DNA of 64,000 nucleotides from Rhynochetos jubatus. Lineage: Eukaryota > Chordata > Aves > Eurypygiformes > Rhynochetidae. This document shows positions 37,640-50,280 of the stretch, piece after piece. The notes beneath the pieces are model-generated. The model saw only the letters and a list, made by a program, of their open reading frames with translations, had not been told where the DNA came from and made no database searches. The DNA lies in the NCBI GenBank assembly GCA_027574665.1, contig CM050650.1, positions 49,583,304 through 49,647,303 of the forward strand, in the 5' to 3' direction. The position numbers and the translations under genes are program-made. Numbering within the stretch: position 1 is the stretch's first letter; each line of letters begins with the position of its first letter.

Positions 37640-40600
37640 CAGTTCCTCCACACACTGCATGGTGGGATGGGGTAGCTACCTGGAATGTCTGGCTGTCAGT
37701 GACTGAGAGGGGCATCAGGACCCCTGTATCAGTACAGACCTGCAAGTGGAACTGTGCCTGACTCTGCTGGAGACAGATCAGTGAGGGCAACCTCCTGCCA
37801 GCACAGTGGGAAGGGGAAGGGGCAGCATATTCATGTTCTGCCTATCCCACCTTTTCTGTAACCACAAGTAAATGTACACACATGTTCTGCTGTCACTTCC
37901 AGACTACCCTCTGTCTCTGAGAGCTAATGGTGTGTATATCCCTTTGTAGTAAATGTTATACTGGGACTTAATGCTTAGGAGAGTCCACACAGTGTTGGAG
38001 CTCAGGGAGTCAGAGACATCCTTCTGTTTATCCCCATGCACTAAGACAGGATTTAAATCTCACTTTGAGATTGCCACTTCTAGCCTCCCCTGACCCAAGC
38101 TGGAGCTGGTCATGACTAATTAAAAGAGAACAAATATGTCAGCCAGGGATAATAGAGACAGGTCTTAATTTCCAGTTTTTGGATGAGGAACTGTGATGAA
38201 ATGGTAGCAGTGATTCAGCACATAAAGGATCCTATTAACTCTACTTATACAGACCGTATACGAAATCTGATGATATGAATGACCTCGACTGTGCTTCCCT
38301 TTGCTCTCTAGCCATATAACCCAACATGCCCTGGTTGGGATAGATGCTATCTGTACCTTGAATAAATGCTAATCATCCTGCTATTCATCATGACATTTCC
38401 TCAGTGTCACAGCACATCTGCTGTCCTTGTCTTCCCTTGCCATGACCAGTCCTTCAGTTTTCTGGAGGGAATCACCACCTACTACCTGCAGTCCTGCTAG
38501 TCCTTCCTTACCAATTTTACATGCATTCCCATATCTGGAAATTGCACCAAGGAAGCTACCAGGACAGCATCATATTTGCTCTGTGAGGAGACACTGTATC
38601 AGAATTTGTCATAGCAGCAAGCACCGTGATTTTAGGAAAAAAGGCAAAGCACAGAACTGGCTGATGATTCACATCAGCTAGCCTGGCTGAGCGTATAACC
38701 CAGTTAACAGGGCTGCTGAGCTGAGGGAGCACACAAACTGGTAAACCTTCAGAAGGCACCACAAGGTGCAAACTTCAGGCTTGTCAGTTTGTACCACTGT
38801 CCAATGCTACAATGAATAAATCATGATGTTAGAAATTAAACTCAGCTCTCAGTTTGCCCAGGATGGTGCCGATCTGTGTCTGCAGCGCGCCTGAGGGGAC
38901 AGCAAGCCACAGGACGGTGAACTGAGCAATTGGTGACAACCGTGTTGCCATCACACTCAGTAATCCTAAGTGGGACAACAATTCAGAGTACATTCAGAGA
39001 AGAGACAAAGACAGCAGAATACCCCAGAAGTACATGTTTCTCTTTGCTGTGATTTTTTTTTTTTTAAATCCTGGTTGAAACCTTCCCACAAACTCCTGAG
39101 CGCAGATTCCTGGGAATATGACATACATCTTGTAGATCATAGGTGGTAGGGAAAATGCCATGGGCCAGCCCTTATTCTTCAGTGTAAACACCCACATTTG
39201 TTCATTTGTCTCTTCTCTGCCTCTTCTGGTCTAAAAGGTTCTTCTCCCAGGATCAGTTGCTTTTACTAAAATATTTACGTTTTTTTTATAACCTAAACAG
39301 TTTGGTTGTTTTAAGATAGGGCTATTTCTTCACTGTGCCTGGCTTTTGACGAAATACTTTCAAAAACAGGCAGAGTTGAACTTGCATGCAGCAGAACCAA
39401 GATCCCAGTGCATGTGAGGATATAACCTGGGGTTTTTAGTTGTGAAAGTCCAGAGGAAGAGTAGAGAACTCTGAAGTTGTTGGCCAGCCAAATAAGGGAT
39501 CCAAGCCTATTAACTGCATTTAAACATGCTTAAGGGGGTAAGTAAAATAACGAAAGTGCCACCAAAAAAGTAATTATTTGTAAATCTCCAGAGATTAAGC
39601 AGCTGCCAAACATCACTGTGGCCAATCATCCCTGTTATCTAAAGCACAGAATGTAAAGACACTGGCAAGCCCACTGAGCTGCACAGGACCATGCAAAACT
39701 ACATTGGTTCAGATGGGCTGAGGCCACAAGTACAGTTGGGCGCTACTATTTCTGTTGCATAAAGCACATTTTCTGTCTTACTCTCACTGATATCACAGTT
39801 AAAAAAAAAAAAAAATTATGATGGGCTTGTGTGTTGAGATTGTCAGGCAAAATTTGTCTGCTAGTACTGCTGGTGTCAATGTTTGGAGTCATTTGAGTTA
39901 CTGCAGCACCAAAGCTGACTGCAAAACTCAGCACCACAGAAATAAGATGTGCCTACTGTCATAGGCACAACTTCTACCCCTCTTTATGGCCCATCTACTG
40001 CTTTTCATAAAAAAAAAAACCCAAACAGCGGGATGAGGACATAATGTGACTCAGATCTTTACTTTCTCGAGCCAAAATAATTTGCTTATAATAAAAATGA
40101 TGTCAACATATGACCACAGCAAGGTGTTAAAGAATATTAAAGAAATCAGCCTCTTTGTCCTTATGGAAACATGAATGTATTGAAATTTTGTTGTATTTTT
40201 TAAGCATAAATCATAGTGAAAAATAAACTGATAAGGAACACATTTGTTAGCTACTTTTATTCTTTCTAGTCTAATAGTCTGCTAATCACTAACCAGGACT
40301 TTTAGGGGATCTAACATTTAGGGATAGAGTTTGCTATTTTGGTCTATTCCCCTAGATGAAAGATATTTCTATAGAAGCTATTCTTAGCAGCATTTATGGG
40401 AGAGAGGGAGGGAGTGAACCACCAATAGAGGAGTGACTCACCAAAGCACTGCTAATTGCCAACAAAAAGTGTCTTTTTCTTTGCAGATTAGGGAATAAAC
40501 TGCAGAAAAAAAAAAAAATCCTATATATTTGAGAACCAGACACTGTGCATGGTCTTTTGATATTAAAACCATATGGGATGGGCGTGCAACCGATAACCAG

Positions 40601-42785
40601 TGACAGACAGACATCGGAAACTACTCCTTTCTAGGTCTGTATGTCTCCACATCATGTGACTGCCAACCTAATTTCCCATTTCTCTTGCCTCTTTCTTTAT
40701 CATCCCTGCAATATCTGCTTGCCTTTGATTTTTTTCCTCTACTGTTGTTCCATAGCTTGAAATATGTTAAGTAAAAGGTAGCTAAGAAGACTGGTAGCAG
40801 CCTGAAAAACTGGATTTCTAGATGTCTGACTAGGATCCAGGCAGGTCAGTGGCAACTGAAAGTCGTTACCATCTCATGTCTGCTTGGTGACCTCAGTGAC
40901 ATTAATTGCTGGACCAGCCACAGCAGCAATCTCAGAGGAGAAACCACCCACTCTCTGGGCTGAAATCAGGCCATCCTCTTCACTGCAGAGTCAAGGTTGT
41001 GGCAGGGCTGCTCCGGCAGGCCACAGAAAATACAACTTCATCTTCTTCATCCCTTTAACTATGTTTAAATGACTCATTCTTATTTTCCAACCAACACCAA
41101 GGTAGCATGAGAGATAAGGTTGAGTGGTCGTGTGTTTAAATATTCTGCAAGTGACTTAACAATAAGCATTACTCTATGGGTAACTAAATTAACTAACTGT
41201 CTACGGGTATAAAGCACAGAGTGCTTCCAATAACATAGCTCAGAGCTTGTCAGGATAACACGTTTTCTTGCTCTCTAGGGGACTGGTTAGTTTGGTAGGT
41301 CGAGGGAAAAAGGAAGTGGAGAAAAAGGCTCCATGTCTCATGCTGCAGCCTGCGTGCAGACTGATCATAGCTGTTTCTAGGAAGAGTTGCTTTCACCTTT
41401 CTTCCTCTCTTTTTATGTTATTTGTCACCTGTCCAGACCAGGAACTGATTTGTACTATGGTCACATCTGCTCTCTGGTCTTCATGTCTAAGATAGACACA
41501 GCAAAGGTTCCCTCTCTCCCTCTCTCTCTGGTGACTACTTTGTGAATAGTTTTCTTAGCGTAAGGACAAACCTCATACACCCTAGGAGAACTTTTGCTAG
41601 CGCTAGAAAATGTTTTCCTTTTCAGGGGAGAAGCACTCTGTCATATTTACATTAATATTTTACCCTTTCAGTGCTTGTGACAAATCTTGCCATATTCGCT
41701 AGTTTGGAGGAGGAACATGAAAATCGCTAGCTTTTTTATTTTCCTGTTTTTTTCTCCCCCTTCCTCCCAAGAAACCTTAGCTGCCAGTATGGAAGTTTGG
41801 CCTTTTTACTTTCACGTTCTTGATATAAGAGAAAAACATGAAAATATTATCTCTGTAGATAAAAACAATCAAAGGAAAGCAAATCAAGAAATAAACCAAA
41901 GAAATAAAGAGCTAGCAATGTCTGAAACTACATCAAGGATGTTTAGAGGCTGCCTCAACATTTTGCAGTGCTTGGGAATGACAATACAAGTTTATATCAG
42001 ATTAACCAGGATTTAAAGGTCTTTTTATTTAAACCCACAAATCACAATTAAGCTGAATTTTATTGCCAGAATAATGTCATCTAAGTCATCTTGGTTAAAT
42101 CTTTCATATTCATTGTCTTGGGATGTTAACTTTTTATAAAAAAATTAAATTAATTTACTTACGGATAATTCCTGTAAAGGACTGAGTCACAAACATTCAA
42201 ATTTAGATATCTAAATCTGAACTTTCAGTACTGCAAAACCTTGCCCTATTGCTGTCTAGCCTTAAAGGGAGACGAGATTTTTATTTCATACTCCATCAGT
42301 TCATATCACTGGGGGAACATGTTCCTGGCCTGGGTGTGTGAGCTGACCCACTTGGTAGAGGCAAGAGATACCTCAGTCCCTGATCCGGGTGATGCTCTGA
42401 TGAATGGTGTTCCTGCAGCTCTGAGTCACAGAAACAGACCCAGGTCTCAGGCCCCATCTCAAACTCCTTGACAGCAAGTCCAAAGCGGGGAGGATGAGGT
42501 AGCTTACAAAGTGAAGGAACACCTCATGCCACCAATTAAAATCCAGAATAAATAATTTCCTGCAGACCTTCATCAGGCTTCCAGGCCAAACTGAGCAGAT
42601 CCATTCCTCTGCTAGGATGTCTCTTCATTCCCCAAGGCTTTTGCAGTAGGAGCATAGTTTCAAACTTCAATCATCTAATACAGGCATCCAGGTCCTCTGC
42701 ATATTCACCAGGGAACAATTCAGGGCGCATAAATAAAGAATGTCTGTCTTTCCCTTGACCAAGCAAAGCTTTTTAGCATGAACAC
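37640..42785. other. Unique non-coding stretch
   Basis: No exon, RNA gene or mobile element is recognised. It holds A-runs near 39800, 40008 and 40508, a short pyrimidine (CT) run near 41515-41532 and a small CpG group at 38870-38950. Frames of up to 118 codons, some running on from the CR1 edges, have no pattern. Confidence 0.5.
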
Positions 42786-42789
42786 AGAT

Positions 42790-43080
42790 ATACTGGGTCA
42801 GACCAAAAGCCAGCTAAGCCACGGCTCTGTCTTTGACATAGCCAACAGCAGATACTTAGGAAAGAGCAGAAGAGTAGGACATTCATATCTAAAACTTCTT
42901 CCTGAGTTGCTTTTTCACCCATCACCAGTATATATCACACAGACTTCCTGATGTATATGCGATCTGAATGAATGTAAGGACCCCATTATTTTGCCAGCCC
43001 CTCTTTGAACCCAGGTATGTATTCAGTCTCTACAGTATCTAAGGCCAGGATTTATAAAGTTTAACTACATAAGTACCTTC
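42790..43080 (-). mobile_element. Old CR1-like LINE 3' fragment
   Basis: On the plus strand the phrases TACTGGGTCAGACCAAAAGCC, TAGCCAACAGCAGATACTTAGG, CCCTCTTTGAACCCA, AGTATCTAAGGCCAGGA and ACATAAGTACCTTC follow, in order, the antisense text of an ancient CR1 group well known from turtles, crocodiles and birds. The copy is much more diverged than the other CR1 pieces here and has no open frame. It therefore probably predates the modern bird subfamilies. Its exact ends are uncertain by tens of bases. Confidence 0.75.
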
Positions 43081-43084
43081 ATGG

Positions 43085-44395
43085 GACATCACTGTGAAAC
43101 TGCAGGTATCTGTGGGAGTAAACTTAAGAGACATGAGTGAACTTGGAAACCAGAACACAGTGCATGCAGAGCAAGATTGGTTTAGCCCTTTTCCTGCTAC
43201 TGAGATACATTCATACCCTTTTGCTGCATGAGAGGCATGATGAGAGCAACGTGGAAACATCCCTGAAGTAGATGCCAACGTTGAAATTCCCAAGATGATT
43301 AAGTGCATAGATCAGCTGACACCTACAGCCCATGAAGTTTTTGGATGTGGCCAGTTTAAGGATATTTCTTATCATGGTTATCATCAATAGATAGGACTGT
43401 CAGGAACCCAGCCTAAGCAGGACTGGCTTCAGAGCTGCACAGGGTTCAAGTGATGAAGAAGTTGGACTGGAGATGTCATCCAATCACTAACAGCATACTG
43501 AGCTATTTGGCAGCACTCCATAGATTGTACTCCTTAGAATTGTAAATACTTATGTGAAAAAACTCCTCCAATGTAAACATTAGTAAGCTCTGCCCAATGG
43601 TCACTTTTTATCAATTCCTTGGATTGCACAACAAATCTGAACTCAGCTTGCCACAAATTGTCAGCAATGAATTCAGCTGGTTACAGCACCTTGTGCTATG
43701 ACTGGGGTCATTGTATTATTCATGGACTCGGCATGAAGGGGATTCATGTTATCTGCTGCAAAATCATTTTTCACAGATATAGTATAATGAGTTTGTGGAA
43801 AGTAGGATACCCAATTACAGGTAATAGAAAAGCTTTAGTAACCCTTTGACCCTTGTCAGGATAAGCATTCACTCTAGATACCCTGGTTTTAAAAAAGTGC
43901 CACTCCTCATAATAATATGTTTCTAGTTATGCTTCTGTTAAAAAAAACCCATTATCCAGTAATGTATTTCAAAGATCTTTAAAGCAGTACACTGAAGCTG
44001 CTAAAAAAATTTGCAATTGGAAGATGGCTTTTGTGGGATGTGAAAAGGCATGCAGTCAAGAAGAAACAGCATTTGCCTGCATAAAAACATAATCCGAATG
44101 AGCCCTAAGCTGACTGGACCATCTTAAGCCATGGGCAGGGTAGGCAGCTGCCTATGGTGGCGGACTGCTGGGATTTTGCCTATGGCAACAAATTTTGTAT
44201 CTGCCAATGACTCCTGTGTCAGAACCATTGATAGCCAGTCTGGCTTCTCCTGCTGAGGAACAGGTTGGACTAATGGCTGTGGAAACAGCACAGCGACTCT
44301 TGGCAGAGTTGCCCTGCCAAACTATGGCATTTTGTATCTGTAGCTCCAACGTAGCAGCAACTGAGGCAAGTTCTTTCTCTGAGCCCTTAACCCTC
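43085..44395. other. Unique non-coding stretch
   Basis: Nothing recognisable is present. The opposite-strand frames at 44152-44454 and 44195-44419 overlap, and the first runs into the CR1 fragment below. Neither has a domain. Confidence 0.5.
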
Positions 44396-44397
44396 TT

Positions 44398-44757
44398 CAC
44401 AGAATCACAGACTTGTTGATCTTGTAAGGTACCTGTGGAGATCATCTTGTCCAACCCCCTTGCTCAAGCAGGGCCACCTCGAGCCAGTTACCCAGGACTG
44501 TGTCCAAGATGGATTTTGAATATCTCCAAGGAAGGAGACTCTACAACCTCCCTGGGCAGCCTATGCCGCTGCTCTGGTACCCAGTAAAGAAAGTGTTGCC
44601 TGATTAGACAGAGCCTGCTGTGTTTCAGTTTGTGCCCACTGCTTCTTCTCTTCCACACCGGAACTTGTCCAGGCTTAATCTGGTCCTGGCCCTTCAGCTG
44701 TGAGGTGGCTAATTTAAGGTTGGTCTGCCTGGCCCTGAGATAACTCGTAGCCCATGG
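44398..44757 (-). mobile_element. CR1 LINE, 5'-truncated 3' end
   Basis: On the minus strand the translation [43 protein letters not shown] follows the CR1 ORF2 C-terminus, and then the 3' UTR and a TGATTCTGTGAA tail. The segment 44650-44757 no longer matches what I expect for CR1 and may be diverged CR1 or flanking DNA. It is 5'-truncated and dead. Its subfamily text differs from the copies at 25.6 and 36.2 kb. Confidence 0.9.
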
Positions 44758-45138
44758 CAAGAACCTATCATCTCCAGCCTTTCGATTGCTTCAAGACTGT
44801 GAACTTGAACAGCATAATAAAAATAAAAATTAAATATGGTGCATACATATTCAAGTGAATATGAAAAGATTCAGACAAATGTCATTGTCTTCTTTCTTCA
44901 TCTAGATAGCTTGTTTCTGAGAAAACTCTTCCAGAATATAAAGGGCAAGGAAAAGCCATTTGACTTCTATTCAGTTTACAAATTAAGTTGTTTTTATCCT
45001 ATTTTTCAAGCCCTCATTTATATCTGATTATCTAATGTCACCCATGAGCCAGACCATTTGTTTAACACTAACTGCTTCCGAAACATTTCTGTTAGTATCT
45101 TCTAGAAAAACTAATGTCAGCTCTATAATGAAACAAAG

Positions 45139-45229
45139 GTTTATTATCATTCAAAGACTTGTGTAACTACATTTAATGCTACGAAGTTTTATTGTCATTC
45201 AAAGTTTTATGTAACTACATTTAATGCTA
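45139..45229 (+). repeat. Two-copy tandem duplication, unit about 47 bp
   Basis: The text GTTTATTATCATTCAAAG..TGTAACTACATTTAATGCTA is followed at once by GTTTTATTGTCATTCAAAG..TGTAACTACATTTAATGCTA. The second halves are identical and the first halves differ at a few bases. It is a local duplication of moderate age. Confidence 0.93.
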
Positions 45230-45719
45230 GGTTTGATACTTGCTGTGTAGCGTACAGAAATTAAATTTCTTTTTTTTCTACATCAGTATCTTAAGAAAAA
45301 CTCAACTCTAATAATGTTCAAAGATGTAGAAATACAGGTGGGGTGTTCTTACCCTTGTCTTTATAAAATCTATTAAAAGATCAAAAAGATTTGTTTAGTC
45401 TTGATCTTTGTTCCATAAATTCCAAGGAGCAACAATAAGCAAATAATTCACAGTAATTAACTGAGATTTTATAATACTAGTGCACATAATAAACTATGTA
45501 TGCTGGAAAGGTGTGATTTCCTCCTTAAATCTGTCTGTAGGAAGTGCTACATGTTCCTCCAGATATGTAAGAAACAATTCCAAGAGCACTGTTAAAAATC
45601 GAAAAAGACGCTGCAAGTTTTTTGTATCAGACTCACTGAACTGTGGGCTCAGTGCTCTTTCCTTTCAATCCTACCTTCATGTGGTCTCAATTCACTGAAG
45701 ACTTGAGACCGAGTAAAAC

Positions 45720-46005
45720 CCCATGTGTCAGGACAGAACCCAGAGGAAGCCATTGAGGCGAAGGACTCCAAAGTGGAGGATCAAGTTGGAAGACCCTTCC
45801 TGAAGCAGCAAAACCGTGGCAAAATCCAAGAAGGAACAAGCACAAGCTCAGGGGAGAGTGAGAGCCCCAGCCCCCTGCTTCCCCTCTCCCCCTGTGGAGA
45901 GCAAGGGTACGCTGCTGATGAGCTGCTGAGGAGAGGCAACTCTGTCTCAGCATGGGCAAGGACAAGAATGAAGGCAGCAGGTTAAAACCTGTGTAACTGC
46001 CCCAG
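45720..46005 (+). other. GC-rich block upstream of CR1 endonuclease fragment
   Basis: This block is clearly more GC-rich than its AT-rich surroundings. It carries an 86-codon open frame at 45725-45985 that is hydrophilic, rich in Glu, Ser and Pro, and has no known motif. It abuts the CR1 endonuclease piece on its right. It may be the 5' UTR or ORF1 side of that CR1, which would explain both the composition and the position, or a fragment of an unrelated processed sequence. I do not recognise it. Confidence 0.4.
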
Positions 46006-46313
46006 TTTTACAGGCCACCTGACCAGCACGAGCAAGTGGATGAGGCCCTCTACAAGCAGATAGCAGCAGCCTATAGATAGCAGTCACAAACCCTGGTCCT
46101 CATGGGGGACTACAATCACCCTGAGATCTGTTGGAGGGACAACACGGCAGGGCACAAGCTAGCCAGGAGGTTCCTGGAATGCGTCGATGACAAGTTCCTT
46201 CTCCAAGTGATAGAAGAGCCAATGAGGAGGGGTGCCATGCTGGACCTTGCTCTCACCAGCAGGGAGGGGCTGGTGGGGAATGATATACTGAAGAGCAGCC
46301 TTGGCTGCAGCAA
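46006..46313 (+). mobile_element. CR1 LINE internal fragment (endonuclease domain)
   Basis: Translation from 46006 gives FYRPPDQHEQVDEALYKQIAAAYR, a stop, then QSQTLVLMGDYNHPEICWRDNTAGHK, FLECVDDKFLLQVIEEPMRRGAMLDLALTSREGLVG and LKSSLGCS. This is the middle of the APE-type endonuclease of CR1 ORF2; MGDYNHPEICW holds the Asp-Asn active-site pair. Similarity stops abruptly near 46313, before the conserved SDH box. The piece lacks the RT domain and the 3' end. This is unusual for CR1, whose copies normally keep the 3' end, so a later deletion or rearrangement is likely. Confidence 0.93.
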
Positions 46314-47004
46314 CTTTTCTGCCTATAAATTTAGATAACAAGCTCAAAATCCCCAATGCATTTTAGCAGGTACTATAGGCAACTTTGATGAGATCTCAGC
46401 TAATTAATTGAGATTTAGTGTTTTTCTAACACTGGGCTGGACATTCAACCTTATTCCCCCCCAATTAGAATAGCTGTAGTGAAAGAAAGCATAATAACCT
46501 CAGAATTAATTGGATTTTGCAGCGGGCTGTGACAAGCTGTCCAACACATATTCATACAGTCCACTCTGCTTTTACAAGCTAAAACCACAGCCCACAATTT
46601 ATTGTTGCTTCTTGAGGTTGGAATTAGAAAGAGTATTAAAGTTGTAAGGAAAATATATTAGCAGAAACACTTGCAGGAGCTGAGAGATCTGCCTTTTGGC
46701 TGAAATCAATAACCAGAAAGCCCAAGGCTGATCTTTATCAGAATATGGAATGAATGCCTAGGAGAATGGATAATAAGTGCTGTCCAGAGATTTCATTCCC
46801 TTCCTACAACCATGTGAAAAATGTAGCCACTCGGTCCCACAGAATTATAGGCTTCATTTAGATGAAAACTTCAGTTTGCTTTTATTTAACTAGCAATAAA
46901 AATTTTGAAGCACTAAAAGCTGGAAACTACTGCTGTAGCTTTCAGGCGTAACATGACTTGTCCTCACTGAATGAAATAGTTGTTGCAGTGACGTTGTTTC
47001 CTGA

Positions 47005-47042
47005 GGTGTTTGTACAGCACCTAACACCCCCTGGTTCCCAAG
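47005..47042. repeat. Ancient amniote repeat remnant (short)
   Basis: GTGTTTGTACAGCACCTAAC followed by CCCTGGTTCC matches from memory a frequent phrase in turtle, crocodile and bird intergenic DNA. Only about 38 bp are supported. The family is not assigned. Confidence 0.3.
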
Positions 47043-48965
47043 CTCGACAGAGGACAGTAGCTGCTTCTCTGGTGCATCAGTTAAGCAACCATAATTCACA
47101 GTGATATCTGACACATTAAGACTCCACAAGCATCTCCTTTGAGCTACAAGCAAAGGTCTTGCATCCACAGCCACGTGGATTCTTCAGTATTGGTCCTGGA
47201 TAAGTAAGTATATATTTTGACTCCTTTGCAAACATGCTGAAGGAAAGGGAATCACTGCCTGCTGGCTTTCTTGCTGGGAGATTCTAGAGGATGAACTTGA
47301 GGAATTGTTCCTCTCTTCCTTGAGGACTGTGTACTGCTGAGGTCAGAGACATCATGCACTCACAGACCAAGAGAAGTGGAATGTGTGCCAACATTCGACA
47401 TGTGTCATTAGATACATCCAGAAGGCAGGGGCAACTTATAGATTAGGAAGTTCATGCCCATGTACAGTGTTAGAGTTGCTGTGTATTCATTTGGATGCAC
47501 CTGTACGACCAGCCAAAGAAAACGCATCCAGGCTGAGTGGTGTCAGCATATGTGTCTGAACAGGACGACTTGGACTTGGCTTTCTGACGCTGGCTGCACT
47601 GCAGCCACTCATTTCTGTCAGCTGGAGACTGGCTTTTCATAATGTGCTTTTTATTACGTATGTGTGTGTCTCACTCTGAAATGGCAAGCAAGGCAGAGAA
47701 GGTTCAACTGAGAGATCTACATTATTTATGACCTTTAAAGTTGAAGAGACTTGCTAGAGCTGCACAGTCAGTAACAGGCCATGGAAGCCAACAGTTTTTC
47801 CTTTAGTTATCCCGAACTGCTGAAGTCTGTATACCTTTCTGCTGTACAGACTTTGTCACAGCTCCTAACAAATCTAGAAAAACTGTAAATGCATTGGGCA
47901 AAGGGAGAGGCATTCTTGACATGGTGAGAAAACCTCCCAGAGGGCATTCATATACCATACTCGATTTATTACCTATGATATGTTCATGCTTTGTCATGTA
48001 ATGTATCCAAAGAGAAAGAAAAGATAATGTAGTAGTTCAAATCAAGTAAAGGATTTGCATACAGACTGACTACCCATGCTCTTGGAGCATTCAGATAGTA
48101 AATCAAAATTACCAAGTGACAAAATGAGTAACATGGGATTGCTCAGAGGATTAGGTAACATCCTCAGAGGAGCAGACCACTCAGGGTTCAAAGTGTTGTA
48201 CAAGCGCTCGATACTGTTCATACAGAATGGTAATAAGGATGATGTGCAATTTACAGTGGACACATGGGAGTGGGGGAAAAAAAACCCACAAATGACATGC
48301 AGGTTGATCTGTTAGTTGAGCTTGCAGACAGCAGGCCTTGTGATCTTGTTATAGCCAGAGAGAACAAGTTGTCTGTTTGGAAACAAAGTTAGCTGCTGGC
48401 ACACACATTCCCTCCACAGCACCCTCACATAAACAGGATCCTGTGGAAGTGGTTTTGTGAGAGGATGACAGTTGACTACAGACCTCATCCTGGTCTGAAT
48501 TGCTGAGTTATGACGACACCAGGCTGACATCTGATGAGTGGCCACAGCCGTGGAAATCACTGTGTGGCCTGTGCCAATACAGTGCCCAGTACTGCTAGCT
48601 GCTGGTGTGCCTACAGTGAGCCACTGTAGCCAAGACCCAGGAGTGAAATGTGCCTTTGCAGTCCATAAAGCGGGGTCACCACATTGATCTCTCCCAGTCA
48701 GCACTGAGGCTTGCTGAAGAGACAATAAGATGGAAGTTACATTTTCTGTAACATATTAAGGGTCAAAACCTTCAAGATGAACAGCTCTAGCAAGCATCCA
48801 ATTTAATTAAAAGGATATATAGAGTGGAATAAAAAGAAATTGGGGAAGAAAATCTACCCAAATACAAACCCAGCTCAAGGTTTAGGACTCCAAGAGTAAG
48901 AAATTATTTCAGCACTCTGTCTTCAATCACATGTGGTTTTGCAGTTCAAAACCAGCTTGAACTGA

Positions 48966-49001
48966 AAAAAAAAAAAAAAAGAGAGAGAGAAAGAAAGCAA
49001 C
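48966..49001 (+). repeat. Poly-A plus (GA)n purine run
   Basis: Sixteen A are followed by GAGAGAGAGA and AAGAAAG. It is a pure purine strand and has no transposon body upstream. Confidence 0.85.
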
Positions 49002-50280
49002 TCCAAAAATCAGTGTATATTTTGAAACCAAAACAGTTGTTTAAATTAATACTTTATTTGCATTCCAATAGGTAAGTTGTGAACTGAAGGAGCTGAGCCC
49101 CTGAAAAGCCCTGCCAGTCGTGAATGCTCCTATCTTTTCAGGATCCCACCTAATTCTCTCAACCTCTTATATGTCTATGTCATGCAAACTTTCCAGTTTT
49201 TATCAGCATCTCAATAACACATTGTAATGATGTATGAAAGAGTAATATCGCTGCCTACAGAACAACTAGTGAGTTAAAGGCAGTGATCCACAGACAGTGC
49301 TAGGTTGTGCTATTTCAGTATTATTTTACTGAAACATTGTCAGTGGAGCCCAGCAAATGCAAAACTTAACAAACATGGCAAAAATAACAAGAAATGAAGC
49401 TTCTCCTGGAAAGAACACAACTACAAGAGAAACTAGAGAGTGCATTTGCTATGAAGTGACTTTATTTTTATTTCAATACAAATAAAAGAGACACAGAAAA
49501 TGCATTAGTAAGTTTCAAGTTATATTTCTTGTATATATAAGTGCTGGATTTTAGATCAAAGCTAATTGTTTCTGGGTTTTTTTAATACTTGAGTGCTTTT
49601 TAGTGGAAGTGCAATAACACTGATATTTTCTATAGCAGATATGAGTAGCACTGCTAAGTGGATAACAAATGCTTTGCTCTGTATTAGAACCCTAAGTAGC
49701 AGCTAATTTACAGGCTTTCAGAAAAAGTAAGGCAAAAAAATGGAACAAAGTTGGGGTTTTTTATTATTATTTTTTGCTACAGTGCAATTTTAATTTTTGC
49801 TGCCCATCTGGGATTTCACTCTGCTTTGAACCAGAGCTGTACAAATCAATGTGAACTGTTTTATAACTTGTTAATTGTTCTGTCTACCTATATACACGCA
49901 TAACAGAGGAAAAGAAATGGAGTGATCAGTGGTTAATTACATTACAATTACTCTTATGTGTTATATCATTTAATATTTTACAATTATACTGATACTTATC
50001 AGGAAATTCATGTGCACTTAGACAATTTTTCATGAAAAATTGATCATTAACTGAGAGTATATTCTGTAATTTTCTTATTCTTAGAATAACTTTCATTACT
50101 TCACATAATTTCTTATTAAGCACTGACATTTTGGAGAAATACTAATTTGCAGGCATATTTAGCTAGGGAGCATATAGTACTGCTGTCAACTTTTAGTACA
50201 TTACAAGGTGATTGTTAAAATATCTTTAGAAAAGGTAATGTCCTTTAAGTAATGTGGTAATAACCTATTTATATAAACAC

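Larger units (their letters stand above)
46320..50280. other. Unique non-coding stretch
   Basis: No exon or RNA gene is recognised. At 47005-47042 a GTGTTTGTACAGCACCTAAC phrase resembles an old amniote repeat that recurs widely. A long A-run with GA repeats lies at 48966-49001. A 137-codon minus-strand frame (48312-48725) has scattered Cys and His without a zinc-finger spacing and is not called. Confidence 0.5.

Noticed and set aside
46116-46356. Two minus-strand frames of 65 codons
   Set aside because: Both are antisense to the CR1 endonuclease fragment.
48312-48725. 137-codon minus-strand frame rich in Cys and His
   Set aside because: The Cys and His residues do not have zinc-finger or other metal-site spacing; composition looks like chance.
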